Positions 1 through 11,080 of a stretch of 64,000 nt of DNA are shown here, one piece after another (the stretch's first letter is position 1; each line of letters starts with the position of its first letter). The DNA comes from Populus alba (Eukaryota > Streptophyta > Magnoliopsida > Malpighiales > Salicaceae). The stretch lies in NCBI RefSeq assembly GCF_005239225.2, contig NC_133284.1:49694697-49758696 (forward strand), given 5' to 3'. The position numbers and the translations under genes were made by a program. The notes under the pieces are model-generated. The model did no database searches, had not been told where the DNA came from, and worked only from the letters and a program-made list of their open reading frames with translations.

Positions 1-180
1 TAAAAATCAGATTTTTGTATTTTTAACAACATAAAAAAAAATACCACCAAATATTAATCAAAGTGACATAAAAATTACATGGAAAAATAAAATGCTGAAA
101 AAAAATATTTTTTTGAAATGGGCCGGATCAGGCCCAAATATATGGGCTGGGCCGAACCTGGCCCAAAGAATGGGTTAGCT

Positions 181-357
181 ACTGTGCACATAGTAACCGG
201 GTTACTATGTGCACAGTAACCAGAGAATTAATCTGCAGGTTACTGTGCACATGCACAGTAACCGTGAATTAATTAGCGAGTTACTGTGCACAGCACAGTA
301 ACTCGCTAATTAATCTTCATCTGCTGCAGAACGTAAACGTTCTGCATGCAGATGAAG
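181..357. repeat. Cluster of four palindromes in LTR A
   Basis: Four consecutive inverted repeats can be read directly. Arms are 181-198/200-217, 238-249/252-263 (GGTTACTGTGCA and its complement), 270-289/293-312, and an outer pair at about 315-324/347-357 with further pairing inside. The core TTACTGTGCAC recurs in the first three and again near 920-985. Transcripts would fold into a string of hairpins. The right-hand LTR carries the same cluster at 7886-8063. Function is unknown. Confidence 0.85.
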
Positions 358-598
358 CTCAACCAAAAAAAACGACGGGCAAGGCTACCTGGAGCGGTGG
401 TGATGTTGGCAGCAACTGATGTGGCAGGGGTGACGGCGGCGGAACTGGCTGTTCGCGGTGGCCGGCGGTGCTGTTTTCCTCTCTCTCTCTCCTCTGTTTT
501 ACTCTCCTCTCTGCTTCTTCTTCTTCTTCGCTCTCTCTCCCTTCTCTTCTACTTTCTTCTCTCTGTCTCTCCCCTCCCTTCTCCTCTTCTTTTCCCCC

Positions 599-608
599 CT
601 ATTTATAG
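599..608 (-). promoter_or_regulatory. TATA box of LTR A (3' copy)
   Basis: On the minus strand this reads CTATAAATAG and is followed by a long purine-rich leader, as expected for an LTR promoter facing the minus-strand gag. The same motif is in the 5' LTR at 8305-8314. Confidence 0.6.
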
Positions 609-878
609 CCCGTGAGCATGTGTTTTTTTTTTTTTCATCGTGGGGTCATGCGGCGGCTGGTCGGGCGTTGCTGTCCAGGCGTGCCTCCCTCAGTTTCGGC
701 GGTGCGGTAGCGGTCGGCCAATGTCTTCAGTCGGTGGGCTAGAGGGACCGGCGGTCGGTGGGCTGGAGGGACCAACGCCATTAAATATACATCTTTTTTC
801 CTTCTTTTCTGCTGTATGTTAGGCGGGGAAGAAAGGGGAACAGTGCCGTTCAAAAACGGCACCGTTTAGCCCTTTTCT

Positions 879-912
<34 letters not shown>

Positions 913-1070
913 ATGGGCTGGTTACTGTGCACACAGTAACCGGGTTACTGTGTGTTACAGTAACCAGAGAATTAATCTACGGGTTACTGCGACCAGTACT
1001 GCGCACTTTTTTTTTTTTTTTTTTTTTTGTATTTATTATTTTTTTTATGGGGACCCAAAAATGGGTTACA

Positions 1071-1087
1071 ATAGTTGCCCCCTCTTT
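1071..1087 (-). other. Polypurine tract of element A
   Basis: The minus strand reads AAAGAGGGGGCAAC immediately before the 3' LTR start TGTAACCC. This is the position and composition of a plus-strand primer site. It independently fixes the element's orientation as minus. Confidence 0.75.
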
Positions 1088-1379
1088 ACAATGCTTACGG
1101 AGCAAAGATTTGTGCATAGTAAGTGTTGTAAAGAAAAAAAACATTGGTCTTCCGAAACTGGTCGTCTCAAAATTTGATTGACCTAAAATTTCAATCGGAC
1201 CCAAAGTCCCTGTGTATGCTTGGCTAAAACTGAGATTCCTTTCGCCAATCCCCTTTAACCCGAAAAAAAGGAAAGAATGTGAAGTGTGGTCTCATTGTAA
1301 TGGGTGACCTACCCAGATATAAACATGGAGAATTGGTCGCATTGTAATGGGTGACCTACCCAGAAAAATGTTGGTGGGG

Positions 1380-2880
1380 CTCAAAGCGCGCACTCAAAAA
1401 AGGAGGTAGGGTTACAAAACGCTCTACCTGACTGGTGGTGGCTCAAGGCACACTTAGAATGGAGTTGAGGGCTCAAAGGCACAACTTAAAAAGGAGGTAG
1501 GGTTAGAAAACGCACTACCTAAGGGATGAGAGCTCAAAGGCGCACTCAATAATGGAGGTAAGGGGTCAAAGGCGCACTCAAAAGGAGGTAGGGTTAGAAA
1601 ACGCACTACCTAAGGGATGAGGGCTCAAAGGCGCACTCAAAATGGAGGTGAGGGCTCGAAGGCGCACTCAAAAGGAGGTAGGGTTAGAAATCGCACTACC
1701 GAAGGGATGAGGGCTCAAAGGCGCACTCAAAATGGAGGTGAGGGCTCGAAGGCGCACTCAAAAGGAGGTAGGGTTAGAAAACGCACTACCTAAGGGATGA
1801 GGGCTCAAAGGCGCACTCAAAATGGAGGTGAGGGCTCGAAGGCGCACTCAAAAGGAGGTAGGGTTAGAAAACGCACTACCAAAGGGATGAGGGCTCAAAG
1901 GCGCACTCAAAATGGAGGTGAGGGCTCGAAGGCGCACTTAAAAGGAGTTAGGGTTAGAAAACGCACTACCGAAGGGATGAGGGCTCAAAGGCGCACTCAA
2001 AATGGAGGTGAGGGCTCGAAGGCGTACTCAAAAGGAGGTAGGGTTAGAAAACGCACTACCTAAGGGATGAGGGCTCAAAGGCGCACTCAAAATGGAGGTG
2101 AGGGCTCGAAGGCGCACTCAAAAGGAGGTAGGGTTAGAAAACGCACTACCGAAGCGATGAGGGCTCAAAGGCGCACTCAAAATGGAGGTGAGGGCTCAAA
2201 GGCGCACTCAAAAGGAGGTAGGGTTAGAAAACGCACTACCAAAGGGATGAGGGCTCAAAGGCGCACTCAAAATGGAGGTGAGGGCTCGAAGGCGCACTTA
2301 AAAGGAGTTAGGGAAAGAAAACGCACTACCGAAGGGATGAGGGCTCAAAGGCGCACTCAAAATGGATGTGAAGGCTCAAAGGCGCACTCAAAAGGAGGTA
2401 GGGTTAGAAAACACACTACCGAAGGGATGAGGGCTCAAAGGCGCACTCAAAATGGATGTGAAGGCTCAAAGGCGCACTCAAAAGGAGGTAGGGTTAGAAA
2501 ACGCACTACCGAAGGGATGAGGGCTCAAAGGCGCACTCAAAATGGAGGTGAGGGCTCAAAGGCGCACTCTAAAGTAGGTAGGGTTAGAAAACGCACTACC
2601 GAAGGGATGAGGGCTCAAAGGCGCACTCAAAATGGAGGTGAGGGCTCAAAGGCGCACTCAAAATGGAGGTAGGGTTAGAAAACGCACTACCGAAGGGATG
2701 AGGGCTCAAAGGCGCACTCAAAAGGAGGTAGGGTTAGAAAACGCACTACCGAAGGGATGAGGGCTCAAAGGCGCACTCAAAATGGAGGTGAGGGCTCAAA
2801 GGCGCACTCAAAATGGAGGTGAGGGCTCAAAGGCGCACTCAAAATGGAGGTGAGGTTAGAAAACGCACTACCCAAGGGAT
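1380..2880. repeat. 90-bp minisatellite in the 3' region of element A
   Basis: About 16 tandem copies of a 90-bp unit, itself built of three related units of about 30 bp (each with a 'ggcgcactcaaaa'-like core), lie between gag and the polypurine tract. Period 90 is exact between 1621 and about 2640; edge copies are more diverged. Because 90 is divisible by three, long repetitive open frames (88 and 201 aa) appear on the plus strand. They are by-products, not genes. Tandem repeats in the 3' untranslated part are a known trait of Tat/Ogre-lineage plant retrotransposons. Confidence 0.9.
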
Positions 2881-4874
2881 GATGTTGAAACACTGATCTG
2901 TGAATGTTGCAAGAAAATGCATTATGATTGATATGCATGTATACTTACCTGAGAAATATAGGCCCCCATTTCTTCATGGTGTCTTTGTTTTCTCTTAAAA
3001 GTTGTAGTGTTGGTAGTAAACTTCGATGGCTTTTTCACTTTTGCTTACTCGGGTTACATATTGTGATCTTGACCTCTGGGAAGGGTTTGATGTCATCATA
3101 CATCTTTGTCCTTCACCCCAACAAGTAGAGTTACCAATTTTGCCCGTCATTTTTCTTAGAACAGGAATCATGGAGCCAGCCCTACCATGTGTTTTTGATT
3201 GCCCCCCAGCTTGATCATGCCCCCCAAGTGTTCAACTTGGGTTTAGTTTGGGGTGAGGATATGTGAAAGTAAGTTTGGGTTTTTTTGTAGCAATGAAATG
3301 TTTTCATGCAAAATTTTTGGAACTTCAAAGTCATGCCAATCACAAAAATGATTTTGATATTGGTTCAAAATAAACTTGTTCTCAAAAATTCAAGTGATTC
3401 CTATGGATAGGTTTCTTGACGTGATGAAAGCTTTTTTGCTTTTGGTTTAAAGATGAAGTGACATCTGGTTGGTCACAAAAGGTTGAAAATTTCAATTTGA
3501 GGGTTATTGAGAAACCGATTGATTCAAAGCATTTATTTTATTTGTATGAATAATGATTTGACTCGCACGAGAAAGCACTGCCTACCTATCCAAATTGCTT
3601 GCCTTTGATCAGAAAGGGCTTGATTAGGCACGTAATGTAGGCTTGGGCTTTTTGGCTATGAAGAAAAATGATATATGTAGGCTCAAAAGGTGTTTAAGGG
3701 ACTTTAAGACTAAGGATCACAAGTGCTTATATCCCAAACTCTTTTGTTCAAACATTTCTGGACCTTGGAATTGATTTGTAAAATGATCCACGGTGCCCCC
3801 CAGTGTTGGGCTTGGGCTCTTTCTCTTTGTTTTTTTGTTTTCTTCATTTGATTTTGAGCATCATTGCATTGGCCTTGTAATTTTTGCTCAAAACTTTTTG
3901 GATCCTTTGGATTTTTCTTCATGCCCCCTAGCTTTGTATGGGCACCTTTGATGATTGAGAATTTTTCTTTTATGCCCCCAGTATTGTTTGGGCACTTTCA
4001 TTGTTGAAGACTTTTTCATGCCCCAAGAGTTATTTGGGCACTTTCAATCATTATGTATTTTTTTTGCACTTGCCCCCCAGTGTAGGGGTGTGATCCTAGC
4101 CAGGGTTATTTTTTCAAGAAAATGTATTAGGCTCAAAAGGGGACTGCAAATGATATATTTCAACTTTGTGAAAGGATTATCAAAGATAGCCTTTCTTCAT
4201 CTCAAATGCATGCATTTAGGATCGGTAAGCCTTGCTTTCATGCGAGTATGCAAAGTGATTTATTCAGTCAAATAAAAACTCAGCTTTTGAGTCACCTCAT
4301 AGTGTTGTTTGTCTTTATTGTCTTTTTTTCTTTCAAGTTTTCTAGGTATATGTGTACCTATTTAAGGAATCACTTGAATTTTCAAAATGCATTTATTTTG
4401 GACAAATATCAAACACGATTTTTGTTTTTGTACTCACTTTGGAGGTCCCAAAAAAAATATCCTTGAAAACATATGAGATTAATGTATGGGTTTGGAAGAA
4501 AGGAACACCAAAGGATTCTTATGTTGTAGTGTTGTGAGCAAAGTTGCGCTCAAAAATGTTATTTACATGTAATAACAACAAAGAAGAGTGTGATGTGAAC
4601 ACAAGAAAACACATGATCTTATTTCATAAGAGAAGCTCATTAACAGAGAAAGTCTTATTCAAAAGCATTAAAAAAAAGCAATAACAAGGCAGGCTTCCTT
4701 CCTCTATTTTGGCGAATCTGTCCATAGGCAAATTCCTCTCAAAAGCTCTGCGTAGAGGACTCAAAGACAATGCGGAACAACACCATGGTCAAAAGTTGAG
4801 TTCTACAAAATTCAAGCTATCATGCTGGACCATTGATGCTTTCCAATTCCCCAAACATTCCATCCTAATCTGCT
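2881..4874 (-). mobile_element. Internal 3' spacer of element A, no coding
   Basis: About 2 kb between the end of gag and the minisatellite. I find no RT, RNase H, protease or integrase motif on either strand. It contains several near-repeats around 'tgcccccagt' and 'tttgggcactttca' (3920-4090) that look like decayed short tandem units. Open frames of 60-106 aa here show no family resemblance. Confidence 0.6.
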
Positions 4875-6263
4875 TCAAGCATGATTAGGCAACGAGTTCG
4901 TATTCACATTGGGGGCATCTTCCAATTCTATCCACCCAGCCTTGATTAATTGCAGAAGCTTTTTCTTAAAGGCGTTGCAGGTATAGATGCTATGCCCAGT
5001 AATACCGGCATGGTATTCACAATTGAGTTCTGGCTTGTACCAATTAGGATAAGGTGGCTGCAAAGGTGTTAGAGGTTCTGGTGCTATTTGTCCGATGCTC
5101 AATAGCTTTTGATACATCTCATTCAGGGGTAACGGTAGTGGAGGTAGTTGTTCTTGAACCCTTTGGAAATTTCCAATTTGGCTTTTGGCTTGAAAGTTTT
5201 GGGGTTCAGGTTTTTTGATGTTGGCAATTTGGGATCGAGTACGGTAATTTTGGGATGTATTTTTTCTACTCATGTAGCCATCTTCAACATGGTGAACCTC
5301 TTTTCTTTCGAAGCCTTTTTTCTCGGTTGGTGTAGCAATTCTACCACTCTTGACACCTTGCTCTATACGTTCACACACTATCACAGCATCAGTGAATTGT
5401 TGGGCTGAACTACCCATCATATGTTCGTAATATGGTGCTTTAAGTGTGTTGGCAAATAAAGAGACCATCTCTTTGTCCAGAAGTGGGGGATGTACTTGAG
5501 CAGCTAATTCTCGCCATCTTTGAGCATATTCCCTTATGCTTTCTTTATCCTTTTTCTCTATATTGGACAAACTGGTTCTGTCGGGCGCAATGTCCATGTT
5601 GTACTTGTATTGCTTGACGAAAGCATCCACAAGATCTTTCCAGTTGCGAATTTTTGTATTATCCAATCTCATGTACCAACTCAAAGTTGCCCCACTTAAA
5701 CTATCTTGGAAAAAGTGCATTAGTAGTTTTTCATCATGTACTACCTCAGCCATTTTATTGCAGTAGGACCTGAGATGGGTCATGGGGCATTGTGTTCCAC
5801 TGTATTTGATGAATTCAGGAACACGAAATTTCTTTGGGATAACCACATTTGGGACCAAACACATCTCTGCTGCCCGTACCGGGTCATATAAGTCTGATCC
5901 TTCAATGGCTTTGAGTCTGGCTTCCAACGCCTCTATCTTAGCTTGATCAATGCTATCAGATGACTTAGCCTTGTAGGACTCATTAGCAGATGCCTTCACG
6001 ACTGTTGGGGATGGTGCCGGTGTTGTTGACTGCACAAATGTTGGATTTTGCTGAGGTTCTTGACCATGTTCGCTCATTCTTTCCTCAGGCTGAACTGTAG
6101 TAGGAGCCGGATCAAAGGTGATTGGTCGATTAGAAGGACCTTCATCAGAGGTATTTCTTAATGTTTGCTTGAGTAAGCTAGTGAGGTGAGCCACACTTAT
6201 TTTCAGAGACTCTAACTCTTCGTGCAAATAGGCCTCACGTTGGGCACGCTCTTCATTTTCCAT
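4875..6263 (-). CDS. Gag protein of a non-autonomous Ogre/Tat-like retrotransposon
   Basis: An uninterrupted 462-codon frame starting at ATG 6263. Residues 10-36 look coiled-coil (ELESL...SLLKQTL) and 40-100 are a low-complexity Pro/Thr/Ser linker. Residues about 140-305 match the retrotransposon capsid (Retrotrans_gag) type, with FRVPEFIKYSG at 146-156 and FFQDSLSGATLSWY at 184-197. The C-terminus has a degenerate zinc knuckle, C415-x2-H418-x4-GH424-x4-C429. The protein would form the particle that packages element RNA. No protease or polymerase follows, so the element is of the TR-GAG or gag-only type. The intact frame contrasts with every other transposon ORF here and suggests recent selection or recent insertion. 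Confidence 0.85.
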   Translation of the reverse strand: MENEERAQREAYLHEELESLKISVAHLTSLLKQTLRNTSDEGPSNRPITFDPAPTTVQPEERMSEHGQEPQQNPTFVQSTTPAPSPTVVKASANESYKAKSSDSIDQAKIEALEARLKAIEGSDLYDPVRAAEMCLVPNVVIPKKFRVPEFIKYSGTQCPMTHLRSYCNKMAEVVHDEKLLMHFFQDSLSGATLSWYMRLDNTKIRNWKDLVDAFVKQYKYNMDIAPDRTSLSNIEKKDKESIREYAQRWRELAAQVHPPLLDKEMVSLFANTLKAPYYEHMMGSSAQQFTDAVIVCERIEQGVKSGRIATPTEKKGFERKEVHHVEDGYMSRKNTSQNYRTRSQIANIKKPEPQNFQAKSQIGNFQRVQEQLPPLPLPLNEMYQKLLSIGQIAPEPLTPLQPPYPNWYKPELNCEYHAGITGHSIYTCNAFKKKLLQLIKAGWIELEDAPNVNTNSLPNHA

Positions 6264-6961
6264 GTTTCTCGCTCGAAGTCGGGTGTTGTAGACTTTTTGG
6301 GGACCTATATTTCAATCTGACATGTATGCATGTTAAATGTATGAACATGTAATTTATATGATGAACTCGCCCTTCGAGGGGTGACATATGGTCGCAACTC
6401 TTGTATGATGAAACAAGAATCTTGATTCTTGCACAAACTCTACAATGAAAATTTTCTGAGCGACGGTCATTGTGTCACCCAAAAGTCTGGAGTTCAAGAT
6501 GCTTTAAGAAGGGCTTGCTCAGATGCAAAACAATGATAGCACATACAACCTAAGGACAGGTTTTATTCTGTGAACACGGGTAGGTTGGCTATTCAGTCTC
6601 TAAAAAAGGGTCTCTTGCTGTCCCAGTGATCGCCCTCGTGGAGGCAATATGGGGGCTTGTAGGCAATGAGATGGCACGTGTACCAACTGTTACCAGTCTA
6701 AGCACTCAGCAAAGAGTTGGGGTTTACACAAACTTAAACCTTGACTAAAAGTCATAAGGTAAGCTGCTAGTCCCCCTCCTAACTTAAAGTTTTTCAGTAC
6801 AAACTCTCATATGAATGATGCATGACACAATCTATAATGCATGAACAAATATGTACAAATTTAAAGCATATGAGCAAATAACTAAGGGCAATTCATCTTA
6901 AAAATAAAACACAATAAATTCAAAGAAAAAAACTAGACAAAACAATGCTTAGTCCACAAGG
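6264..6961 (-). mobile_element. 5' untranslated leader of element A
   Basis: About 700 bp lie between the primer binding site and the gag start codon. No open frame of note. Long leaders are usual in Tat-lineage elements. Confidence 0.6.
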
Positions 6962-6979
6962 TCCCCAGTGGAGTCGCCA
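6962..6979 (-). other. Primer binding site, tRNA-Arg type
   Basis: The minus strand reads TGGCGACTCCACTGGGGA, three bases inside the LTR end. This is the tRNA-Arg-complementary type described for Ogre retrotransposons. It sets the 5' LTR boundary and supports placing element A in the Tat/Ogre lineage despite the absence of pol. Confidence 0.8.
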
Positions 6980-6982
6980 TTC

Positions 6983-8586
6983 TGTCGCACGTGTGCGGCG
7001 GCGCGGCGATCGTCCACTACCAACCCTTCGTGAGGGTGTGGTATGTTGTCTATTTGGCATGGAAAATATGGTGAGACAAGGAGTTCTTTGTCTCTAAGCT
7101 AAATATGGACAGGGAGTCGCCACCTAGTATTCTGGTTACTAGGAACCCTTACTGGTCTTTAGAGATCAGGTACGGAGACTGGTTGCGTAAAGGGAAGGTG
7201 TTAGCACCCCAACTACGCCCTACCTAAGGTAGGCTGCATTGTTTTGTCTAATAAAATCTAAGTCATGTTGTGGTTTCCTATTGTCCAAAATATGCATTAC
7301 ATGTAATGTCATACCCCGGGTTCTATTGTCCAAACAAAAAAGAATTAAATATCCGGAATACGCATTACGTGTAATGTCATACCCCAGGTTCTATTGTCCA
7401 AAAAAAAAGAATTAAATATCCGGAATATGCATTACGTGTAAAGTCATACCCCGGATATTAAGAGACAAACAAAATAAAATTTTTGTTGTTTTTGAAATAT
7501 TGGCCAATATTCTCTTGACTTTAATAAACTGGTTATTAAAGCCAAAATGCATGCTAAAATATATTTTTTGGTGTATGAAAAATACAATATGAATTTTTAG
7601 CTTTGAGACACTTGGCCGTATGCACAAAAACATTTTTTTCTCTTTTTTTCAATTTTTTTGTATTTTTGGAAGTTTTTTTTTTTTTACGAAAACCGGGTAT
7701 TTAAAAAATCAGATTTTTGTATTTTTAACAACATAAAAAAAAAATACCACCAAATATTAATCAAAGTGACATAAAAATTACATGGAAAAATAAAATGCTG
7801 AAAAAAAAATATTTTTTTTGAAATGGGCCGGATCAGGCCCAAATATATGGGCTGGGCCGAACCTGGCCCAAAGAATGGGTTAGCTACTGTGCACATAGTA
7901 ACCGGGTTACTATGTGCACAGTAACCAGAGAATTAATCTGCAGGTTACTGTGCACATGCACAGTAACCGTGAATTAATTAGCGAGTTACTGTGCACAGCA
8001 CAGTAACTCGCTAATTAATCTTCATCTGCTGGCAGAACGTAAACGTTCTGCATGCAGATGAAGCTCAACCAAAAAAAACGACGGGCAAGGCTACCTGGAG
8101 CGGTGGTGATGTTGGCAGCAACTGATGTGGCAGGGGTGACGGCGGCGGAACTGGCTGTTCGCGGTGGCCGGCGGTGCTGTTTTCCTCTCTCTCTCTCCTC
8201 TGTTTTACTCTCCTCTCTGCTTCTTCTTCTTCTTCGCTCTCTCTCCCTTCTCTTCTACTTTCTTCTCTCTGTCTCTCCCCTCCCTTCTCCTCTTCTTTTC
8301 CCCCCTATTTATAGCCCGTGAGCATGTGTTTTTTTTTTTTTTCATCGTGGGGTCATGCGGCGGCTGGTCGGGCGTTGCTGTCCAGGCGTGCCTCCCTCAG
8401 TTTCGGCGGTGCGGTAGGCGGTCGGCCAATGTCTTCAGTCGGTGGGCTAGAGGGACCGGCGGTCGGTGGGCTGGAGGGACCAACGCCATTAAATATACAT
8501 CTTTTTTCCTTCTTTTCTGCTGTATGTTAGGCGGGGAAGAAAGGGGAACAGTGCCGTTCAAAACGGCACCGTTTAGCCCTTTTCTG

Positions 8587-8617
<31 letters not shown>

Positions 8618-8773
8618 ATGGGCTGGTTACTGTGCACACAGTAACCGGGTTACTGTGTGTACAGTAACCAGAGAATTAATCTACGGGTTACTGCGACCAG
8701 TACTGCGCACTTTTTTTTTTTTTTTTTTTTTTGTATTTATTATTTTTTTATGGGGACCCAAAAATGGGTTACA
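6983..8773 (-). mobile_element. Element A 5' LTR (complete, 1791 bp)
   Basis: Bounded by TGTCGCAC (plus strand, 6983) and GGGTTACA (8773), i.e. TG...CA. The part from about 7705 on matches 1-1070. The candidate target duplication to the right is ATAAC (8774-8778); the partner lies outside the window. The palindrome cluster is at 7886-8063 and the minus-strand TATA motif at 8305-8314. Beyond the LTR, copia RT coding sequence resumes, showing that A inserted into element M. Confidence 0.88.
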
Positions 8774-8809
8774 ATAACATTCATCAAAGGATTGAAAGGA
8801 ACAAAGGAC
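8774..8809 (-). pseudogene. Copia element M, RT fragment between insertions
   Basis: These 36 bp join directly to 12607 once the family C solo LTR and its duplicated AGGAC are removed. Read on the minus strand across the join they encode a copia reverse-transcriptase N-terminal segment (TWSFVPFNPLMNVI), collinear with the copia at 52290-52330. Element A interrupts the frame right after it. Confidence 0.7.
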
Positions 8810-8951
8810 TGACACGACCAAAAGATTGATGTCTTCTCCCAAGTGCAGGAGTGTCGAAGTAATAAATAACCCGGCAAGACCGGGGTCGAACCACAGAGAG
8901 GTTAATTGTACAAATTATAAATAACAATAATACAACAACAACAATAATAAC
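8810..8951 (-). mobile_element. Family C solo LTR, left part (U5 end)
   Basis: Starts TGACACGACC and matches the reverse complement of 47860-47939 (the 3' end of the family C LTR). It is split at 8951 by LTR B and resumes at 10798. The complete solo LTR is flanked by the perfect 5-bp duplication AGGAC (8805-8809 and 12602-12606). No internal element sequence remains, as expected after LTR-LTR recombination. Confidence 0.88.
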
Positions 8952-10797
8952 TGTCGCACCCAAAAAAAAAAAAATCAGCGCGCGGCATCGGCTGGCGATT
9001 TTTCATCTCGTTGTTGTTGTTTGCTTGAATTTGGTTCGTTGGAGTCGCCACCTAGTAATTGATTGCGGGCTACTAGGAAACCGGATGTACTGGTCTCGTC
9101 AGAGATTCGTGGGTAAGGGACTAGTTGTGGTTAGGGAAGGTATTAGCACCCCTAACGCACCCTACCTGAGGTAAGCTACTTCGCGAATTTGATGTGTTAA
9201 AGAAGTTCTAATAATTGTCTTTTCATCGGAAATTAGAAATATCACTTACATATAAGTTAATAATTCTTAACCGTGATCCGATCAAAATATTAAATTCTTC
9301 TTTAATATAGTTGCAATTTTATCATTAAAAAAATATATACAAATAAATAAAACAAAATACAAACACACACATTCACTTTCACTATTTTATTTCTTTTCTT
9401 TTCTTTTTTCTTTTTTCTTTTTCTTTTCTTTTACATCCATATTTACAAAATAAAAATTCAAAACTAAATAAAAATTACATTACATAATTTAAAATTTACA
9501 AAAAAAACAGTCCCTCAAATTCTAAAAATTTCAGGGAAGGACTTCTGCAGCCGGAATGGTGTTCGTCATGGTTTCTGGGCTCGGGAACAGTGACGGCGCG
9601 TGGATCTCACGCGCCGCCACAGAAAACAAAACAGCAATAGGGGGTCTGGATCGCCTTCTTCCCCTCTTCTTTTCCTTGCCGGCGGTGACAACTATCGCCT
9701 GCAAAACAAACGAAAACGCAACAAGCAACTGATTTCGATTTTTCTTAGTTTTTTAGATTTGTTCTCTCTCTCTTCATCGTTTCGGATCTGCTCATTTTTT
9801 GTTCTCTCCTCCGATGCTGGATCTGTTTTTGGGGCTTCGCCGTCTTCTTCTCTGCTGTAGGTAGTTGGGCGGCGGCTGGTTGATGGTGGCTCTGTGGCCT
9901 GAGCTGCTGGAGGCAGAGTGAGGATGTGTCTCCGCTCGGGTCGTCTCTTGCTGCAATGGTCGGGTGGCTTTTGTGAGCGGTGGAAGGTGGCGGTGCAGAG
10001 GAGATCGGGTGCTGTTGGGAAAGGCTGGCCGGCGAGAGAGAGGAGAAGAAGATAGTGAGCGGCGGGGGCTGTTGGGGGTCGGTTGTGAGGCTGCGGGTCA
10101 CTGATGGTGAAGAAGGAGGAACGACCGAGAGTGCTGATGAACGGGGGTCAGATGGGACGCCGGTCTGCTTGGGGAGTGGCTGAAGGAAGAAGAAACCGAA
10201 TCTGGCAGGCCGGTTCCGGAGCTGTAAGGGGTGCGGTGCTGGTGGAGAAATGGGGAGCCAAGTCTTGGCCGGTGGCTGAAGTGAAGAAATCAAAAAAAAG
10301 CGGGGGGAGGCGACTCTTTGTTTTTTAGGAAAGGGGGCGGCTGTGTATGAGAGGGTTTAGGTTAGGGTTTTTTGTATTTTTTTTTCAGATGTTGTCAAAA
10401 TTGCCCCCCCTCCTGAATATGTTGAGGAAACCAGTATTTATAGGCAAAATGTTGCTAGGTTTTTCAACTTGGTCCCTCAACTTCTTTCTTTTTGCAAATT
10501 TTGATTTTTCTTATTTTTTTGTATTTTTTGAAAACGAGCAATATCAACGTCGACTCAAATGAGGAAAATCAATAATTTAAAAATGACGCGTGAAAATTTG
10601 AACGCGCTCGAAAATCTTTTCTTTTTTTCTTCTTTTTTTTTTGAAAATTTAAATTCTTTTTAGACGACGCTAAAAAATGCTAAAATGACGAGAATATATT
10701 AAAAAACATATTTTTTTGGATTTTCATTGTTTTTTTCTCTATTTTTGGATTTTTTGAAAATATATCAAAAACATGGGTCAAAAATTGGATAGCAACA
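8952..10797 (-). mobile_element. Solo LTR B, Ogre/Tat-like, nested in a family C LTR
   Basis: Starts TGTCGCACCC and shares with LTR A the block around 'ggagtcgccacctagta', the 'gttagcacccc' stretch and the 'gggtcaaaaattgg'-like end. About 1846 bp, close to the 1791 bp of LTR A. A minus-strand TATA motif (CCTATAAATAC) sits at about 10433-10444, followed on that strand by a C-rich, 'aaaccctaacc'-containing leader. It sits within an AAT/AAC microsatellite of the family C LTR, so the target duplication cannot be fixed ('ataataac' occurs on both sides). Predicted frames of 60-182 aa are not genes. Confidence 0.75.
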
Positions 10798-11047
10798 ATA
10801 ATAACAACAAAAATAATAATAATAACAACAATTAACAATAATAATAACAATAATAATAACAATAATAGTAATAATAATAGTAAAAGTAATACTCAGTACG
10901 TGGCGTTGTTACACCTGAGAATGATCTAAAAGATCGGGTCACAGGTTTCCAGCCTATATACTGAGTTGATGAAAAGATCAAAGAGATATATTATATAATA
11001 TAAACAGAATGTAAATAATAATAATAATAATAACAGTAATAATAACA

Positions 11048-11080
<33 letters not shown>

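Larger units (their letters stand above)
1..1070 (-). mobile_element. Element A 3' LTR (cut by window start)
   Basis: This stretch is repeated almost base for base at about 7705-8773, which identifies the LTR pair of one element. Coding orientation is minus, so this is the 3' LTR and its outer end lies before the window. The inner boundary at 1070 reads TGTAACCC on the minus strand (canonical TG start) and abuts a polypurine tract. The two copies differ only by a few single-base changes and homopolymer lengths, implying a young insertion. The 75-167 aa frames inside it come from CT-rich leader sequence and are not genes. Confidence 0.9.

Noticed and set aside
346..615. 89-aa frame present in both LTR A copies (also 8052-8321)
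   Set aside because: It lies antisense to the element's own transcription in a CT-rich leader; composition is Leu/Ser/Pro runs with no motif.
1797..2672. Repetitive ORFs of 88 and 201 aa (RTQNGGEGSKAH-type repeats)
   Set aside because: They arise because the minisatellite period (90) is a multiple of three; the sequence is non-coding and adjoins the polypurine tract.
9745..10293. 182-aa minus-strand frame in LTR B
   Set aside because: Pro/Ser/Gln-rich translation of a pyrimidine-rich LTR leader, no domain, and no counterpart in LTR A.
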